From assembly GCF_000220255.1 (NCBI RefSeq), contig NZ_GL982514.1, forward strand, positions 269,791 to 326,176: a stretch of 56,386 bases of DNA, written 5' to 3'. A program made the translations under genes and the position numbers. The stretch is from Prevotella pallens ATCC 700821 (lineage in GTDB: Bacteria > Bacteroidota > Bacteroidia > Bacteroidales > Bacteroidaceae). Within the stretch, counting starts at the first letter, position 1; the number at the start of each line of letters is the position of its first letter. The notes beneath the pieces were generated by a model. That model did not search any database. It saw only the letters and a list, made by a program, of their open reading frames with translations, and had not been told where the DNA came from. Of the stretch, positions 9,332 through 17,521 are shown in pieces.

Positions 9332-9506
9332 ACTGTTGTATGCCTTCCCTGTTGAAACTCTTGTGGAGTAACGCCGTGTCGGAGGCTTGGGCGTTGGTTA
9401 GCTTATAGGCTTTCCAGTGTTGTCTGTACCCGATTTAGGTGATAGTGGGTATAACACGGTTGTTTGGTTCTTTTGCTTTTTTCTTTTATTTAGTAGATTT
9501 ATGCAG

Positions 9507-9514
9507 CAAATTTA
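9507..9514 (-). promoter_or_regulatory. Possible -7 box for secreted two-repeat protein
   Basis: TAAATTTG on the minus strand fits TAnnTTTG. A TTG lies only 16 bases upstream, shorter than the usual 19-21, so the match is weak. The leader between here and the start at 9331 is more GC-rich than its surroundings, but I recognise no riboswitch in it. Confidence 0.35.
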
Positions 9515-9619
9515 AGTAAAAATTATGATACAACCTAATATTTTTCACAAAAATTTTATACTACTTTCATTTTTCTAAATATTGGCTATTGTTTATTTTT
9601 CTTTTAGCGATGACTTTAC

Positions 9620-10299
9620 TGTAGTGTGGTTTCTGTTTTTCAAAAGTATGGTTTTTACATTACAAAAGTATGGTTTTTGTTTTTTGAATGTTGTGTTGTT
9701 GCAATCCGTCAGCAACATTATTGGCAGGCTGTCAGCAGCTGTAGGGGCTGATTTATCGTGCCCGCATATCGGAATACACCCATAAAATGACGAACGGAAA
9801 CACGTGTGCGGTGAAATGGATACACGTATACAATAATGTGGAAATGCGTATTCGGTGAAATGGATATGTGTATTTATTTATGTCAGAATACGGGCGCGAT
9901 GAATCGGCCCCTACGCCTGGCGGAGTGTTTCGTGGTTATTTCGTGGGTGAATGTTGGGTGTTTACGGAGTGTTTCGTGGTTATTTCGTGGGTGTTCGTTG
10001 CATTATTAACAATCCGTTCGCAGCGAAATGGCAGGCTGTCAGCAGCCGTAGGGGCAGATTTATCGTGCCCGTGTATACGTGCTCGCCACACATTCGTAAA
10101 ACGTTGGGGCACATTTGCAATCCGTTTGAAACACATTTATGTAATGTTCGCAACGTGTTCGTTATCTGTGTGTTACATATTCGCCGTGTAAAAGTATGGT
10201 TTTTGCGTTGCAAAAGTATGGTTTTTGGCGTGCAAAAACTACCTTTTTGGCTTACAAAAACCACCTTTTTGACCTGCAAAAAGTGGGTTTTTATATCTT
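9620..10299. repeat. Composite repeat element C/D
   Basis: This is the most complete element. A-tract units lie at 9620, 9642 and 9664. The core follows, with GC-rich inverted motifs at 9742-9764, 9891-9913 and 10049-10071. It includes three 22-base units at 9809, 9831 and 9853 and a 44-base module containing TTTCGTGGTTATTTCGTGGG. Then come ten consecutive 22-base units: five with an ACACATTYG-like core (10080-10189) and five A5-N5-T5-g-N5-c units (10190-10299). The core is an inverted copy of 1-360. No coding region is supported. Confidence 0.85.
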
Positions 10300-10635
10300 C
10301 GTAAAATACATCAGTATTTTTATAGATATAAATAAGGAATATGAAAGAACTTATAATAAATTCATAAAAATGGTATAGAATAGCCTAAAAAGGCAATCTT
10401 GCCATTGTATTTTGTATATATTTTATATATGATGTAAGGTTAAATAAACAGTGTTTGCATAAATATAGAAATATTGTTTGTACAATTTTGTGTTCTCTTA
10501 CTAATTGTTTTAAGTTGTAAGCATCTTCCTTTTGATTTACGTTAATATTGCTTTCATATTTTAATTTGCAAACGATTGCATATAAAAATATGCGAAAATA
10601 GATAATTGTATATAGGTTATTTCGATGTTCGTGTG
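10300..10635. other. AT-rich gap without recognisable gene
   Basis: Nothing is supported in these 336 bases. The sequence is AT-rich, and a minus-strand reading frame here is unstructured, low-complexity and lacks a start signal. Confidence 0.5.
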
Positions 10636-10643
10636 TATCTTTG
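10636..10643 (+). promoter_or_regulatory. -7 box of a possible small RNA
   Basis: TATCTTTG followed by GCAC is a good Bacteroidetes -7 box. No reading frame follows for nearly 1 kb on this strand, so it would drive a non-coding transcript. A -33 TTTG is not obvious. Confidence 0.4.
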
Positions 10644-10649
10644 CACACA

Positions 10650-10855
10650 GAAAGACTAAGGTAAAGAAATTTAGTTATTAGGTAGATAGGTTTTTTTCAT
10701 GATAATTATTAACAAGTTATTTTGCTTAAAGAAGATAGAAAAGTAAATGAAACATTTAGAATACTTCATGTAAATAGTTTTTCATAGGTATAAATTCAGA
10801 TTATATTTTTGGTTCAACGGGGCTCGTAGGCTGTGAAGCAAGCGAGTCCTTTTTG
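10650..10855 (+). ncRNA. Candidate small non-coding RNA
   Basis: A promoter-like TATCTTTG ends at 10643. About 175 bases later lies a hairpin, GGGCTCG (10820-10826) pairing with CGAGTCC (10843-10849) with one G-U pair, followed at once by five T. Together they define a transcript of about 205 bases with no open reading frame. I do not recognise the sequence as 6S, SRP, tmRNA or RNase P. The evidence is only promoter plus terminator. Confidence 0.4.
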
Positions 10856-11002
10856 TATATATGGTGTATCAATTGCAGGGGGAGATAATAACAGTTGCGA
10901 GCTTTTATAAAAACTAAAAGCAATATGAACTAAGATGTATTTAGGGTTTCGCGTTTGCTAAAATGTACTCAGTATCTATGATATTCCTAAGAGTGGAAAC
11001 AC

Positions 11003-11465
11003 AAAAAGCCTCCCTCTTGTGTTGCGAAAAGGGAGTTTTTACTCTCCAAATAGACCATAGATACCAACAAAATGCACAACGAACACTCCGCCAGCCGTAG
11101 GAGCCGATTCATCGTACTTATATTTTCGTTTAACCATACTAACACATTTTTTGTTTCCACGCCCGCATTTTCGTTTTGTCGAATACACATTTTCATTTCA
11201 CCGAATATATATATTCACATCATCGGATACGCATATATTCGTCATCGTACACGCATTTTCGTTCCACATTTCGTGGGTATATATAGATATGTGGGCACGA
11301 TAAATCGACCCCTACAGCAGCTTACAGACTGTCAAAATATTGCGAACGAATTATAAGAATGCAACATTCACGCAACAAAATACGTTGCGAACACTTCGTA
11401 AATACGCAACACTTACAGTGCAAAAATGCCGATATTGTATTGCAAAACTACTGTATTTGTAAAAC
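11003..11465. repeat. Composite repeat element E
   Basis: Two A-tract units lie at 11003 (23 bases) and 11026. The core has GC-rich inverted motifs at about 11098-11116 and 11292-11314. Between them are five exact 22-base units at 11163, 11185, 11207, 11229 and 11251, sharing a CATTTTCRTTTCACCGAAT-like pattern. Two degenerate A-tract units follow at 11422 and 11444. The array-core-array order matches element C/D. The rest of the gap to panB at 11627 holds nothing recognisable. Confidence 0.75.
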
Positions 11466-11626
11466 GATAGTAACAATATGACTAAGAGAGTGTTGCGTTG
11501 TTGCTATTTGTGTGCTACGTTATAGCAAGCTGTTTGTGGCTTTAGGGTGTCTTTTTATCATGTTCTTTTATCTAAAAACGCAACCATATAGCCCTGTATA
11601 TTGTACCCCCTGATAGGTTGTTTTTC

Positions 11627-12445
11627 CTAATACGATTCCTCGTTGTTAGGGAATGTTTGCGCTTTTACACACTTCATATAATCGCCGATTCCATCGGTCA
11701 TACACTTTCTAATATTGGCAAACTGACGTAAGAATTTGGGTTTGAAACTTTGTGTCATACCCATTGCATCGGCATAAACCAGCACTTGACCATCGGTTCC
11801 ACTGCCTGCGCCAATTCCAATAGTGGGAGTTTTAATCTGCTTAGACACTTCGGTAGCCAATGCTTGTGGTACTTTCTCTAACACCAAAGCACACACACCA
11901 GCCTCGTCTAATAGTTTAGCATCGTTCAAAAGTTTGGTTGCTTCTGCCTCGTTCTTAGCTCTTAAGCCGTAGCCACCGTACTTATGTACGCTCTGCGGGG
12001 TTAAACCAAGATGTCCTACTACTGGTATTCCAGCCGCAATAATAGCTTTTACGGTGGCAACAACCTCGCTGCCGCCTTCTAATTTTACCGCATCTACGCC
12101 GCTTTCTTTCATTATGCGGATAGCATTGCGCACACCTTCATCGCTATTAACCTGATAACTACCAAACGGCATATCGCATACTACAAAGGCATGGGTACAC
12201 GCTTTGGCAACAGCTTTGGCATGGTAAATCATCTCTTCTATGGTTATAGGCAACGTATTGTCGTTTCCGCACATTACGTTCGAAGCCGAATCGCCAATCA
12301 ATATGCTGTCAATGCCAGCTTCATCAAATATTTTTGCAGTCGTAAAATCGTAGGCAGTAATCTGTGCAATCTTCTCTCCAGCCTCCTTCATCTGCCGAAG
12401 TGTTATTGCAGTTATTTTCTTTTTATCTGTTGATAAATAGCCCAT
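11627..12445 (-). CDS. panB: 3-methyl-2-oxobutanoate hydroxymethyltransferase PanB
   Basis: The 272-residue enzyme makes ketopantoate from 2-oxoisovalerate and methylene-tetrahydrofolate, the first committed step of pantothenate synthesis. Family motifs are present: AYDFTTAKIFDEAGID, LIGDSASNV (metal ligand Asp), DMPFGSYQ, KLEGG, GHLGLTPQ and GIGAG. Length equals the usual 260-280. It lies 15 bases downstream of the HAD phosphatase gene and is probably co-transcribed from the promoter at 13.11 kb. Coenzyme A synthesis is continued in this window by coaBC at 50.2 kb. Confidence 0.96.
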   Translation of the reverse strand: MGYLSTDKKKITAITLRQMKEAGEKIAQITAYDFTTAKIFDEAGIDSILIGDSASNVMCGNDNTLPITIEEMIYHAKAVAKACTHAFVVCDMPFGSYQVNSDEGVRNAIRIMKESGVDAVKLEGGSEVVATVKAIIAAGIPVVGHLGLTPQSVHKYGGYGLRAKNEAEATKLLNDAKLLDEAGVCALVLEKVPQALATEVSKQIKTPTIGIGAGSGTDGQVLVYADAMGMTQSFKPKFLRQFANIRKCMTDGIGDYMKCVKAQTFPNNEESY

Positions 12446-12460
12446 TACGTTGTTTATGTT

Positions 12461-13093
12461 TTATTGCTGTTCTGTTAATTTATAGCCAACGAAGTTTGGT
12501 ATCACTTCTTTTGTAAACTCTTTAATGCTTTCTACCGAATTGGTAGTAGCTAGTCCAACAACTCGTGCCTTAGCCGCAACACCTGCACGAAGCCCATTAA
12601 AGCTGTCCTCAAACACTATACAGTGAGTTGGTTCTACACCCAATGCACGTGCAGCAGTGATATATCCATCGGGCGAAGGCTTACTTTCGTGGAAGTCCTC
12701 AGCTGTAAACACAGCATCAAAAAGCTGTTTAAACGTGGGGTGTTGGTGGTAAACGTTTTCCATTTTAGCTTTATTGGAACTTGTTACTATAGCGGTTTTT
12801 ATGTTATTTTGCTTCAACTGTTGCACAAAGTCCACAAAGCCATCTACGAATGTGTAGGGCATTTGTTGTTCGTAGGCGTCCAGTCGGCGTGTTATTTCCG
12901 CTTGTTGATTGACTTGTTTAGCAAAATAACGATTATAAATTTGGGTGAGAGTCTGTCCTTTAATCTTTAATTCTAAACCTTGTTCAGTAGGATAAAACTC
13001 GTTAAATATACTCTTCCAGAACTCAGTATAAAGTGGTTCGGTATGGAAAACCACACCATCTAAATCGAAAAGACACGCCTTTATCATTTTCAT
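12461..13093 (-). CDS. HAD-family hydrolase, beta-phosphoglucomutase-like
   Basis: From the start at 13093 this is 210 residues. Motif I is CLFDLDGVVFHTE (nucleophile D10, acid D12). The next motifs are IVTSSNKAK (Ser/Thr motif II), a Lys in ESKPSPDGY and VFEDSFNGLRAG (motif IV). The glycine after DLD and the helical cap place it in the beta-phosphoglucomutase / sugar-phosphatase subclass. The open frame runs back to 13147, but the promoter -7 box at 13114-13121 lies inside that extension, so ATG 13093 (or 13087) is the real start. It leads a two-gene unit with panB. The exact sugar phosphate is unknown. Confidence 0.88.
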   Translation of the reverse strand: MKMIKACLFDLDGVVFHTEPLYTEFWKSIFNEFYPTEQGLELKIKGQTLTQIYNRYFAKQVNQQAEITRRLDAYEQQMPYTFVDGFVDFVQQLKQNNIKTAIVTSSNKAKMENVYHQHPTFKQLFDAVFTAEDFHESKPSPDGYITAARALGVEPTHCIVFEDSFNGLRAGVAAKARVVGLATTNSVESIKEFTKEVIPNFVGYKLTEQQ

Positions 13094-13112
13094 TATATTA
13101 TTATTATCGTGT

Positions 13113-13144
13113 GCAAAGTTACGAAAGTTTTTTTGTAACTTTGC
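13113..13144. promoter_or_regulatory. Mirrored divergent promoters (HAD-panB and lipoprotein-rsmG)
   Basis: A perfect inverted repeat, GCAAAGTTAC (13113-13122) and GTAACTTTGC (13135-13144), contains a TAACTTTG -7 box on each strand. The left one fires toward the HAD gene, the right one toward the DUF3298 lipoprotein. Each -33 region falls in or beyond the other promoter, so the two probably compete for polymerase. Confidence 0.65.
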
Positions 13145-13152
13145 CAATTGAT

Positions 13153-13917
13153 ATGGTAAAGAATATATTTACAGCAGTTTTAGTTTTTGTATTGGCTTGC
13201 TTTATGGCTATAGGTTGTACAAAGAAGCAAGCAAAAGTAAAGGCAATTGTACCCACCAGTACAGTTAAAATAGACACTATTATTCGGTTTAACAAAGATG
13301 CTGCGTGCAAAATACACATTAACTATGTGTATTTAAAAGGTAAACAGTATGCCACAGCTAACGATTCGTTGCTTAGAATGGGCACTTTGCAACCCAATTA
13401 CTTTGCAACAAGCTACGAAAAACTTACACCTCAGCAGGTAATAGAACGTTTAGTGCAGAACTATGGTAAGGAATATTTAGACCTTGCACGCTGGTTAAAA
13501 GACCGAGAACACGCTGCAAGTCAGCTGGATTGGGCACTTAACATAGATACGCGCATACTTTCTGGTAAGGAAAACTATGTGGTTTACATATCGAATATAT
13601 CTATTAAGACAGGCGAAACAATCACTAAATATTCGCTTTGCTTTAATATCGATCCAAAAACTGGTAGGCAAATAACGCTGAAAGAGACCTTTGGAGACGA
13701 TTACAAAGCAACTTTGACGGAGAAAATAGTGGAACAAATGGCGAAAAACAATGGTTGGGATAACGACGATGTGCCTGAAGCGCAAGCCAAAGGTTACTTT
13801 GTAGGGATAAAACCCTATCCTTCAACCAATTTTATTCTGTACGACGATTCCACAACATTTATATATTCGCCAGGAGAAATTAATCCTAACGAAGTGCGAG
13901 TAACCATAGAAAACTAA
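13153..13917 (+). CDS. DUF3298-type lipoprotein
   Basis: 254 residues from ATG 13153. A lipoprotein signal ends in the lipobox MAIGC (Cys22), so the protein is probably anchored in the inner or outer membrane. The C-terminal half has the DUF3298 pattern found in RsiV-like proteins (NFILYDDSTTFIYSPGEI). A 40-residue upstream extension of the frame is rejected because it covers both promoters. With the -7 box ending at 13143, the start codon lies only a few bases from the predicted transcript start, so the message looks leaderless or nearly so. It is the first gene of a run with rsmG 14 bases downstream. Function is unknown. Confidence 0.8.
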   Translation: MVKNIFTAVLVFVLACFMAIGCTKKQAKVKAIVPTSTVKIDTIIRFNKDAACKIHINYVYLKGKQYATANDSLLRMGTLQPNYFATSYEKLTPQQVIERLVQNYGKEYLDLARWLKDREHAASQLDWALNIDTRILSGKENYVVYISNISIKTGETITKYSLCFNIDPKTGRQITLKETFGDDYKATLTEKIVEQMAKNNGWDNDDVPEAQAKGYFVGIKPYPSTNFILYDDSTTFIYSPGEINPNEVRVTIEN

Positions 13918-13931
13918 CGAAAAATATAGAT

Positions 13932-14558
13932 ATGTCAGACATTATAACCAAATATTTTCCTCAAATAACAGCTCAACAGCAAGCGCAGTTTAACGCTTTG
14001 TACAATTTGTATGCCGAGTGGAATGCAAAAATAAATGTTATTTCGCGTAAAGATATAACTAATTTATACGAACACCATGTGCTTCATTCACTTGCAATTG
14101 CCAAGTTTATAAATTTTAGAGACGACACAAATGTGCTCGACTTTGGCACTGGTGGTGGTTTTCCAGGCATTCCTTTGGCAATAATGTTTCCCAATGCAAA
14201 CTTCAAAATGATAGATGGTACAGGCAAAAAAATTAAAGTTGCCACCGAAATAGCCAATGCTATAGGCTTAGAAAATGTGCTTTTGCAACACAAGAGAGGC
14301 GAAGAAGAGAAAGGAAAATTCGATTTTATTGTGTCGAGAGCTGTGATGCCACTACCAGACATGATGAAAATTGTGCGCAAAAACATTGCTAAAGACAACC
14401 ATAATGTGGTGGAGAATGGTGTAATAGTGCTGAAAGGAGGAACACTCGATGAGGAATTGAAACCCTATAAAAAGGTAGCTATTCAAGAAGAACTATCGCA
14501 ATGGTTTGAAGAAGCGTGGTTCGAAGAGAAGAATTTAATATATGTTCCTCGCATATAG
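13932..14558 (+). CDS. rsmG: 16S rRNA (guanine-527-N7) methyltransferase RsmG
   Basis: The 208-residue enzyme (formerly GidB) methylates G527 of 16S rRNA using S-adenosylmethionine. The SAM site VLDFGTGGGFPGIPLA and the N-terminal YNLYAEWNAKINVISRKD motif are typical, and VSRAVMPLPDM follows. Length matches the family. It sits 14 bases after the lipoprotein gene and 54 bases before the MBL hydrolase, consistent with one transcript. Confidence 0.96.
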   Translation: MSDIITKYFPQITAQQQAQFNALYNLYAEWNAKINVISRKDITNLYEHHVLHSLAIAKFINFRDDTNVLDFGTGGGFPGIPLAIMFPNANFKMIDGTGKKIKVATEIANAIGLENVLLQHKRGEEEKGKFDFIVSRAVMPLPDMMKIVRKNIAKDNHNVVENGVIVLKGGTLDEELKPYKKVAIQEELSQWFEEAWFEEKNLIYVPRI

Positions 14559-14612
14559 TATGTTTGTTGCAAGCATTAAAGTAAACTATAATACTCAAAA
14601 AACAATATTTAT

Positions 14613-15257
14613 ATGATACAGATAAAGTGTTTTGTGTTCAATATGATAGAAGAAAATACCTATATAGTATGGGACGACAGTCTGGAATGTGTAATCATTG
14701 ACTGTGGTGCTTTCTATGAAGAAGAACGCCAAACAATAGTGAATTTCATAAAAGAAAACCATCTTAAACCCGTACATTTGCTGACAACGCATGCACATTT
14801 GGACCATAATTTTGGCATAAACACCATTAACGATACGTTCGGACTGTTGCCAGAGGTGTCTGAAAAAGACGCTCCTGCTTTGCGTTCGCTCAAAGAACAG
14901 GCGCAAAATATGTTTGGAATGCAGCTAAACTACGACTTCCCACCTGTTGAACACACCTTTAACGCTGGCGAAATAATAAAGTTTGGGCATCACGAACTAA
15001 CGGTTATAGAGTGCCCAGGACACACCCCCGGTGGTGTAACATTCTATTGTAAAGACGAAAAAGTGGCATTTACAGGCGATACTCTCTTCCGTGGTAGTGT
15101 AGGAAGAACCGACTTTGCGGGCGGTAGTATGTTTCAGCTGATTAGTAGTTTACGAGAGTTATCGCAGCTTCCCGACGATACTGTGCTTTACCCAGGGCAT
15201 GGAGAGCAAACAACAATGGGCTACGAACTGGCGCATAATCCGTATATGGATAGATAG
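14613..15257 (+). CDS. MBL-fold metallo-hydrolase, glyoxalase II-like
   Basis: The 214-residue protein has the metal site THAHLDHNFG, a later His in ECPGHTPGG, FTGDTLFRGSVGRTDF and YPGHGEQTT. It belongs to the short glyoxalase-II-like branch of the metallo-beta-lactamase superfamily. Hydrolysis of a thioester such as S-lactoylglutathione is the nearest assignment, but other thioesters are equally possible in anaerobes lacking glutathione. Its stop lies 4 bases before the ruvC start. Confidence 0.9.
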   Translation: MIQIKCFVFNMIEENTYIVWDDSLECVIIDCGAFYEEERQTIVNFIKENHLKPVHLLTTHAHLDHNFGINTINDTFGLLPEVSEKDAPALRSLKEQAQNMFGMQLNYDFPPVEHTFNAGEIIKFGHHELTVIECPGHTPGGVTFYCKDEKVAFTGDTLFRGSVGRTDFAGGSMFQLISSLRELSQLPDDTVLYPGHGEQTTMGYELAHNPYMDR

Positions 15258-15261
15258 AAAT

Positions 15262-15843
15262 ATGACAACAGCGCAGCAAAATCCGTCTAAAATCATATTA
15301 GGCATAGACCCTGGTACTAATGTTATGGGCTATGGCGTTATCCGTGTACACGGTAATAAGGCTGAAATGGTGGTGATGGGAGTTATAGATATGCGCAGAG
15401 AGAAAGACGTTTATCTACGTTTAGGTAAAGTTTTTGAACGCGTTACAAGTATAATAGAAACTTATTTACCCGATGAAATGGCTATAGAAGCTCCCTTCTT
15501 TGGTAAGAACATACAATCTATGTTGAAGTTAGGGCGAGCACAAGGGGTGGCTATTGCAGCCGCAATACAACGCGATGTGCCCATACACGAATATGCCCCA
15601 TTGAAAATAAAAATGGCAATAACAGGCAATGGTTCTGCTTCTAAAGACCAAGTTGCGGGTATGTTGCAACGTTTGTTGCACTTGCAAGACAGCGAAATGC
15701 CACAATTTATGGACGCAACCGATGCTCTGGGTGCTGCCTATTGCCACTTTCTGCAGTCTAATCGTCCTAATTCAGATGCTAAACACTATGGATCGTGGAA
15801 AGATTTTGCACTTAAAAACAAGTCGCGCATTAGTAATAAATAA
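15262..15843 (+). CDS. ruvC: Holliday junction resolvase RuvC
   Basis: 193 residues from ATG 15262. The frame is open upstream, but an earlier start would overlap the MBL gene by 59 bases and add unrelated residues. The catalytic acids are recognisable: ILGIDPGTNVMGYGVI, AIEAPFFGKN and the paired Asp in MDATDALGAAYCH. RuvC cuts Holliday junctions during recombination with RuvAB, which are not in this window. It closes the run started by the DUF3298 lipoprotein. Confidence 0.95.
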   Translation: MTTAQQNPSKIILGIDPGTNVMGYGVIRVHGNKAEMVVMGVIDMRREKDVYLRLGKVFERVTSIIETYLPDEMAIEAPFFGKNIQSMLKLGRAQGVAIAAAIQRDVPIHEYAPLKIKMAITGNGSASKDQVAGMLQRLLHLQDSEMPQFMDATDALGAAYCHFLQSNRPNSDAKHYGSWKDFALKNKSRISNK

Positions 15844-15897
15844 CATAAAACTCTATAAAAAATAAGCGTTTTGTACGGTTTTAAGTTATAAGAGTTG

Positions 15898-15905
15898 TAC
15901 TTTTG
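15898..15905 (+). promoter_or_regulatory. -7 box ahead of small secreted protein
   Basis: TACTTTTG followed by CAC matches TAnnTTTG. It would give the next gene a leader of about 145 bases. Confidence 0.45.
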
Positions 15906-16056
15906 CACAAAGATAGGTATAATTAGTAAATATAAATAACACTATTTCTACATTGTTGAATAGCAATTAAGACGATGCGAAAGCAAGAACAAACATTATA
16001 AGATAGTTAAAATAAATAGTATTAAACAATAACGATAACAATTAAACTCAATAACA

Positions 16057-16578
16057 ATGATGAATTTAAAAAAGGTAACTATGGCACTTGTAGCCATCTT
16101 GTTTACAGCCACTGCTTATGCTCAAACACCACAACGCGTATACGACCAGATTTATAGAAGTTCATATAAAGTGGCTTCAGATAAGTCTGAAGATACCGAG
16201 ATTCGTAAGATTGCATCGTTTAGAGTAGACGCAATATCTTACTTAAAAACCAAGACGCTGGAAGCATTGTCTGTTTCCGACAAGGAATTAACGGGTAAAG
16301 AAGTAGCCCATCTGAATGCACAGTTAGACTCAATGGCGTATTATATGTACGACTTCGTGAACCTTTATCTAAAGAATTATGCGAAGGCTGGTACCGATAA
16401 AGACAAAAACCGCATAAAAAAGATATTCCGCGATGCTAGTATAAATAACCCATTGTATGGCGATAAGGACGATGAAGTGGTATTAGCATACTACAATCGT
16501 GAGGATTATCCTACGCAATTCTCCCTCGATACTAATTGGATTGCTGCACTCGAAGAGGTGAAAAGAGAGTTAAAGTAA
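16057..16578 (+). CDS. Small secreted protein of unknown function
   Basis: 173 residues with a signal peptide (MMNLKKVTMALVAILFTATAYA, cleavage before QTP). The mature part is mostly helical and charged, with no cysteine and no motif I recognise. A second ATG directly follows the first, so the start could be 16057 or 16060. It is a single gene with a long leader. Periplasmic location is inferred only from the signal peptide. Confidence 0.75.
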   Translation: MMNLKKVTMALVAILFTATAYAQTPQRVYDQIYRSSYKVASDKSEDTEIRKIASFRVDAISYLKTKTLEALSVSDKELTGKEVAHLNAQLDSMAYYMYDFVNLYLKNYAKAGTDKDKNRIKKIFRDASINNPLYGDKDDEVVLAYYNREDYPTQFSLDTNWIAALEEVKRELK

Positions 16579-16652
16579 TACTTTAAGTGCCTTAGCAAAA
16601 CATTTAAAGACTTATAATATACAACTATCAATAAGTCGTTTCTTAATATACA

Positions 16653-16676
16653 GCGGACGCTTCTAACAGCGTCCGC
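16653..16676. terminator. Strong hairpin after small secreted protein
   Basis: A perfect 9-base stem, GCGGACGCT / AGCGTCCGC, with a 6-base loop lies 75 bases past the stop. There is no T-tract on the plus side, so termination efficiency is uncertain. Confidence 0.5.
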
Positions 16677-16761
16677 ACATCGAAAAACATACATTAAACC
16701 AACTATATTCGTGTAAACAATTTGTTGTGATACTGTTTGTTACAACATTTCATTAAGTTTC

Positions 16762-16769
16762 TACCTTTG
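16762..16769 (+). promoter_or_regulatory. Orphan -7 box in a gene-free gap
   Basis: TACCTTTG has a TTTG 22 bases upstream but no gene for 750 bases. It may drive an unidentified RNA or be chance. Confidence 0.25.
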
Positions 16770-16939
16770 TTTACAATAATAGCCCCATACCATACATATA
16801 GTCCTCTCGCATAACCATAAATGCAAGTTTAGTAGAAACGAAGTTGGAAGGTTATAAACAGTGCTTATTTGTTTATTCTCAATAAGATAGAACATCTTAG
16901 ATATTTAGAAAAAACTGCTAAATACAGTTACTTTCTTTT

Positions 16940-17049
16940 CAGATATCTATCACGCTTGTTTCAGATATCTGTCAGTAACGTTTCAGATATCTGTCAGTAA
17001 CGTTTTAGATATCTGTCAGTAACGTTTTAGATATCATCAAGAAACACCA
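16940..17049. repeat. 22-bp palindromic array 1 (CAGATATCTG family)
   Basis: Five units start at 16940, 16962, 16984, 17006 and 17028, exactly 22 bases apart. Each has a YAGATATCTR-like palindrome followed by 12 bases; units 2-4 share GTCAGTAACGTTT-like spacers. The array lies in the gap between the small secreted protein and the first adhesin-like gene. The rest of the gap 16677-17277 holds no gene. Confidence 0.8.
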
Positions 17050-17256
17050 CCCATATAACGCTATATTATAACACCTAAAATATACCCATTCAACAGAAGA
17101 TTTATAGAATACATTATATAGAATGTTTTAATTAATGTATTCTTACAACTTGTTGAACAGCAATATGCTACTTGTCGTTCTATTATATATAATTAAGACT
17201 TACCGTAATAGTTCTTTTAGCCGAAAATTCATCACCTTTTTTCTGCTGAGCCGCAT

Positions 17257-17332
17257 AAATGGTAGTTTTTATTCCATTTTGTTTGCATTTTTAAAATAAT
17301 ATTTATACATTTGCAAACAAATACTACCATTT
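17257..17332. promoter_or_regulatory. Promoter framed by nested inverted repeats
   Basis: TTTG at 17282-17285 and TACATTTG at 17306-17313 are spaced by 20 bases, a full Bacteroidetes promoter. It is framed by two perfect inverted repeats: AAATGGTAGT (17257-17266) with ACTACCATTT (17323-17332), and TTTGTTTGCA (17278-17287) with TGCAAACAAA (17312-17321). The inner arms cover the -33 and -7 boxes, which suggests a regulator site. Confidence 0.65.
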
Positions 17333-17521
17333 GTTGGCAAATATCAATTTTAAAGCATATATACGTCTACGTCTTGTTATATATAGAGGTGGAAAAATAG
17401 AGGTATCGCTGTAGAAAGATAAAAATATGTGCGTATAAAAAGCGCAAATGCCAATGTATAGAAACGGGAATAACCTAAAAACAGTAGAACTATCTAATAA
17501 TTAATAAAAAGAATACATACG

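Noticed and set aside
9345..9480. Riboswitch in the GC-rich leader of the secreted two-repeat gene
   Set aside because: No match to the core motifs of cobalamin, TPP, preQ1 or SAM riboswitches that I could recognise; left as unassigned leader.
9582..10378. Several short proteins on both strands
   Set aside because: All lie inside repeat element C/D, with repeated peptide segments and no start signals.
10385..10648. 87-residue minus-strand protein
   Set aside because: AT-rich, compositionally biased and crossing a plus-strand promoter-like box; no family resemblance.
13033..13152. Extended N-terminus of the DUF3298 lipoprotein
   Set aside because: It covers both divergent promoters and would bury the lipoprotein signal 40 residues inside.
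15199..15261. Extended N-terminus of RuvC
   Set aside because: It overlaps the MBL gene; RuvC homology starts at the later ATG.
16940..17049. CRISPR array
   Set aside because: Units are 22 bases with 10-base palindromes; repeats are too short, spacers (12 bases) too short and partly repeated, and no cas gene is present. The same holds for the other 22-base arrays.
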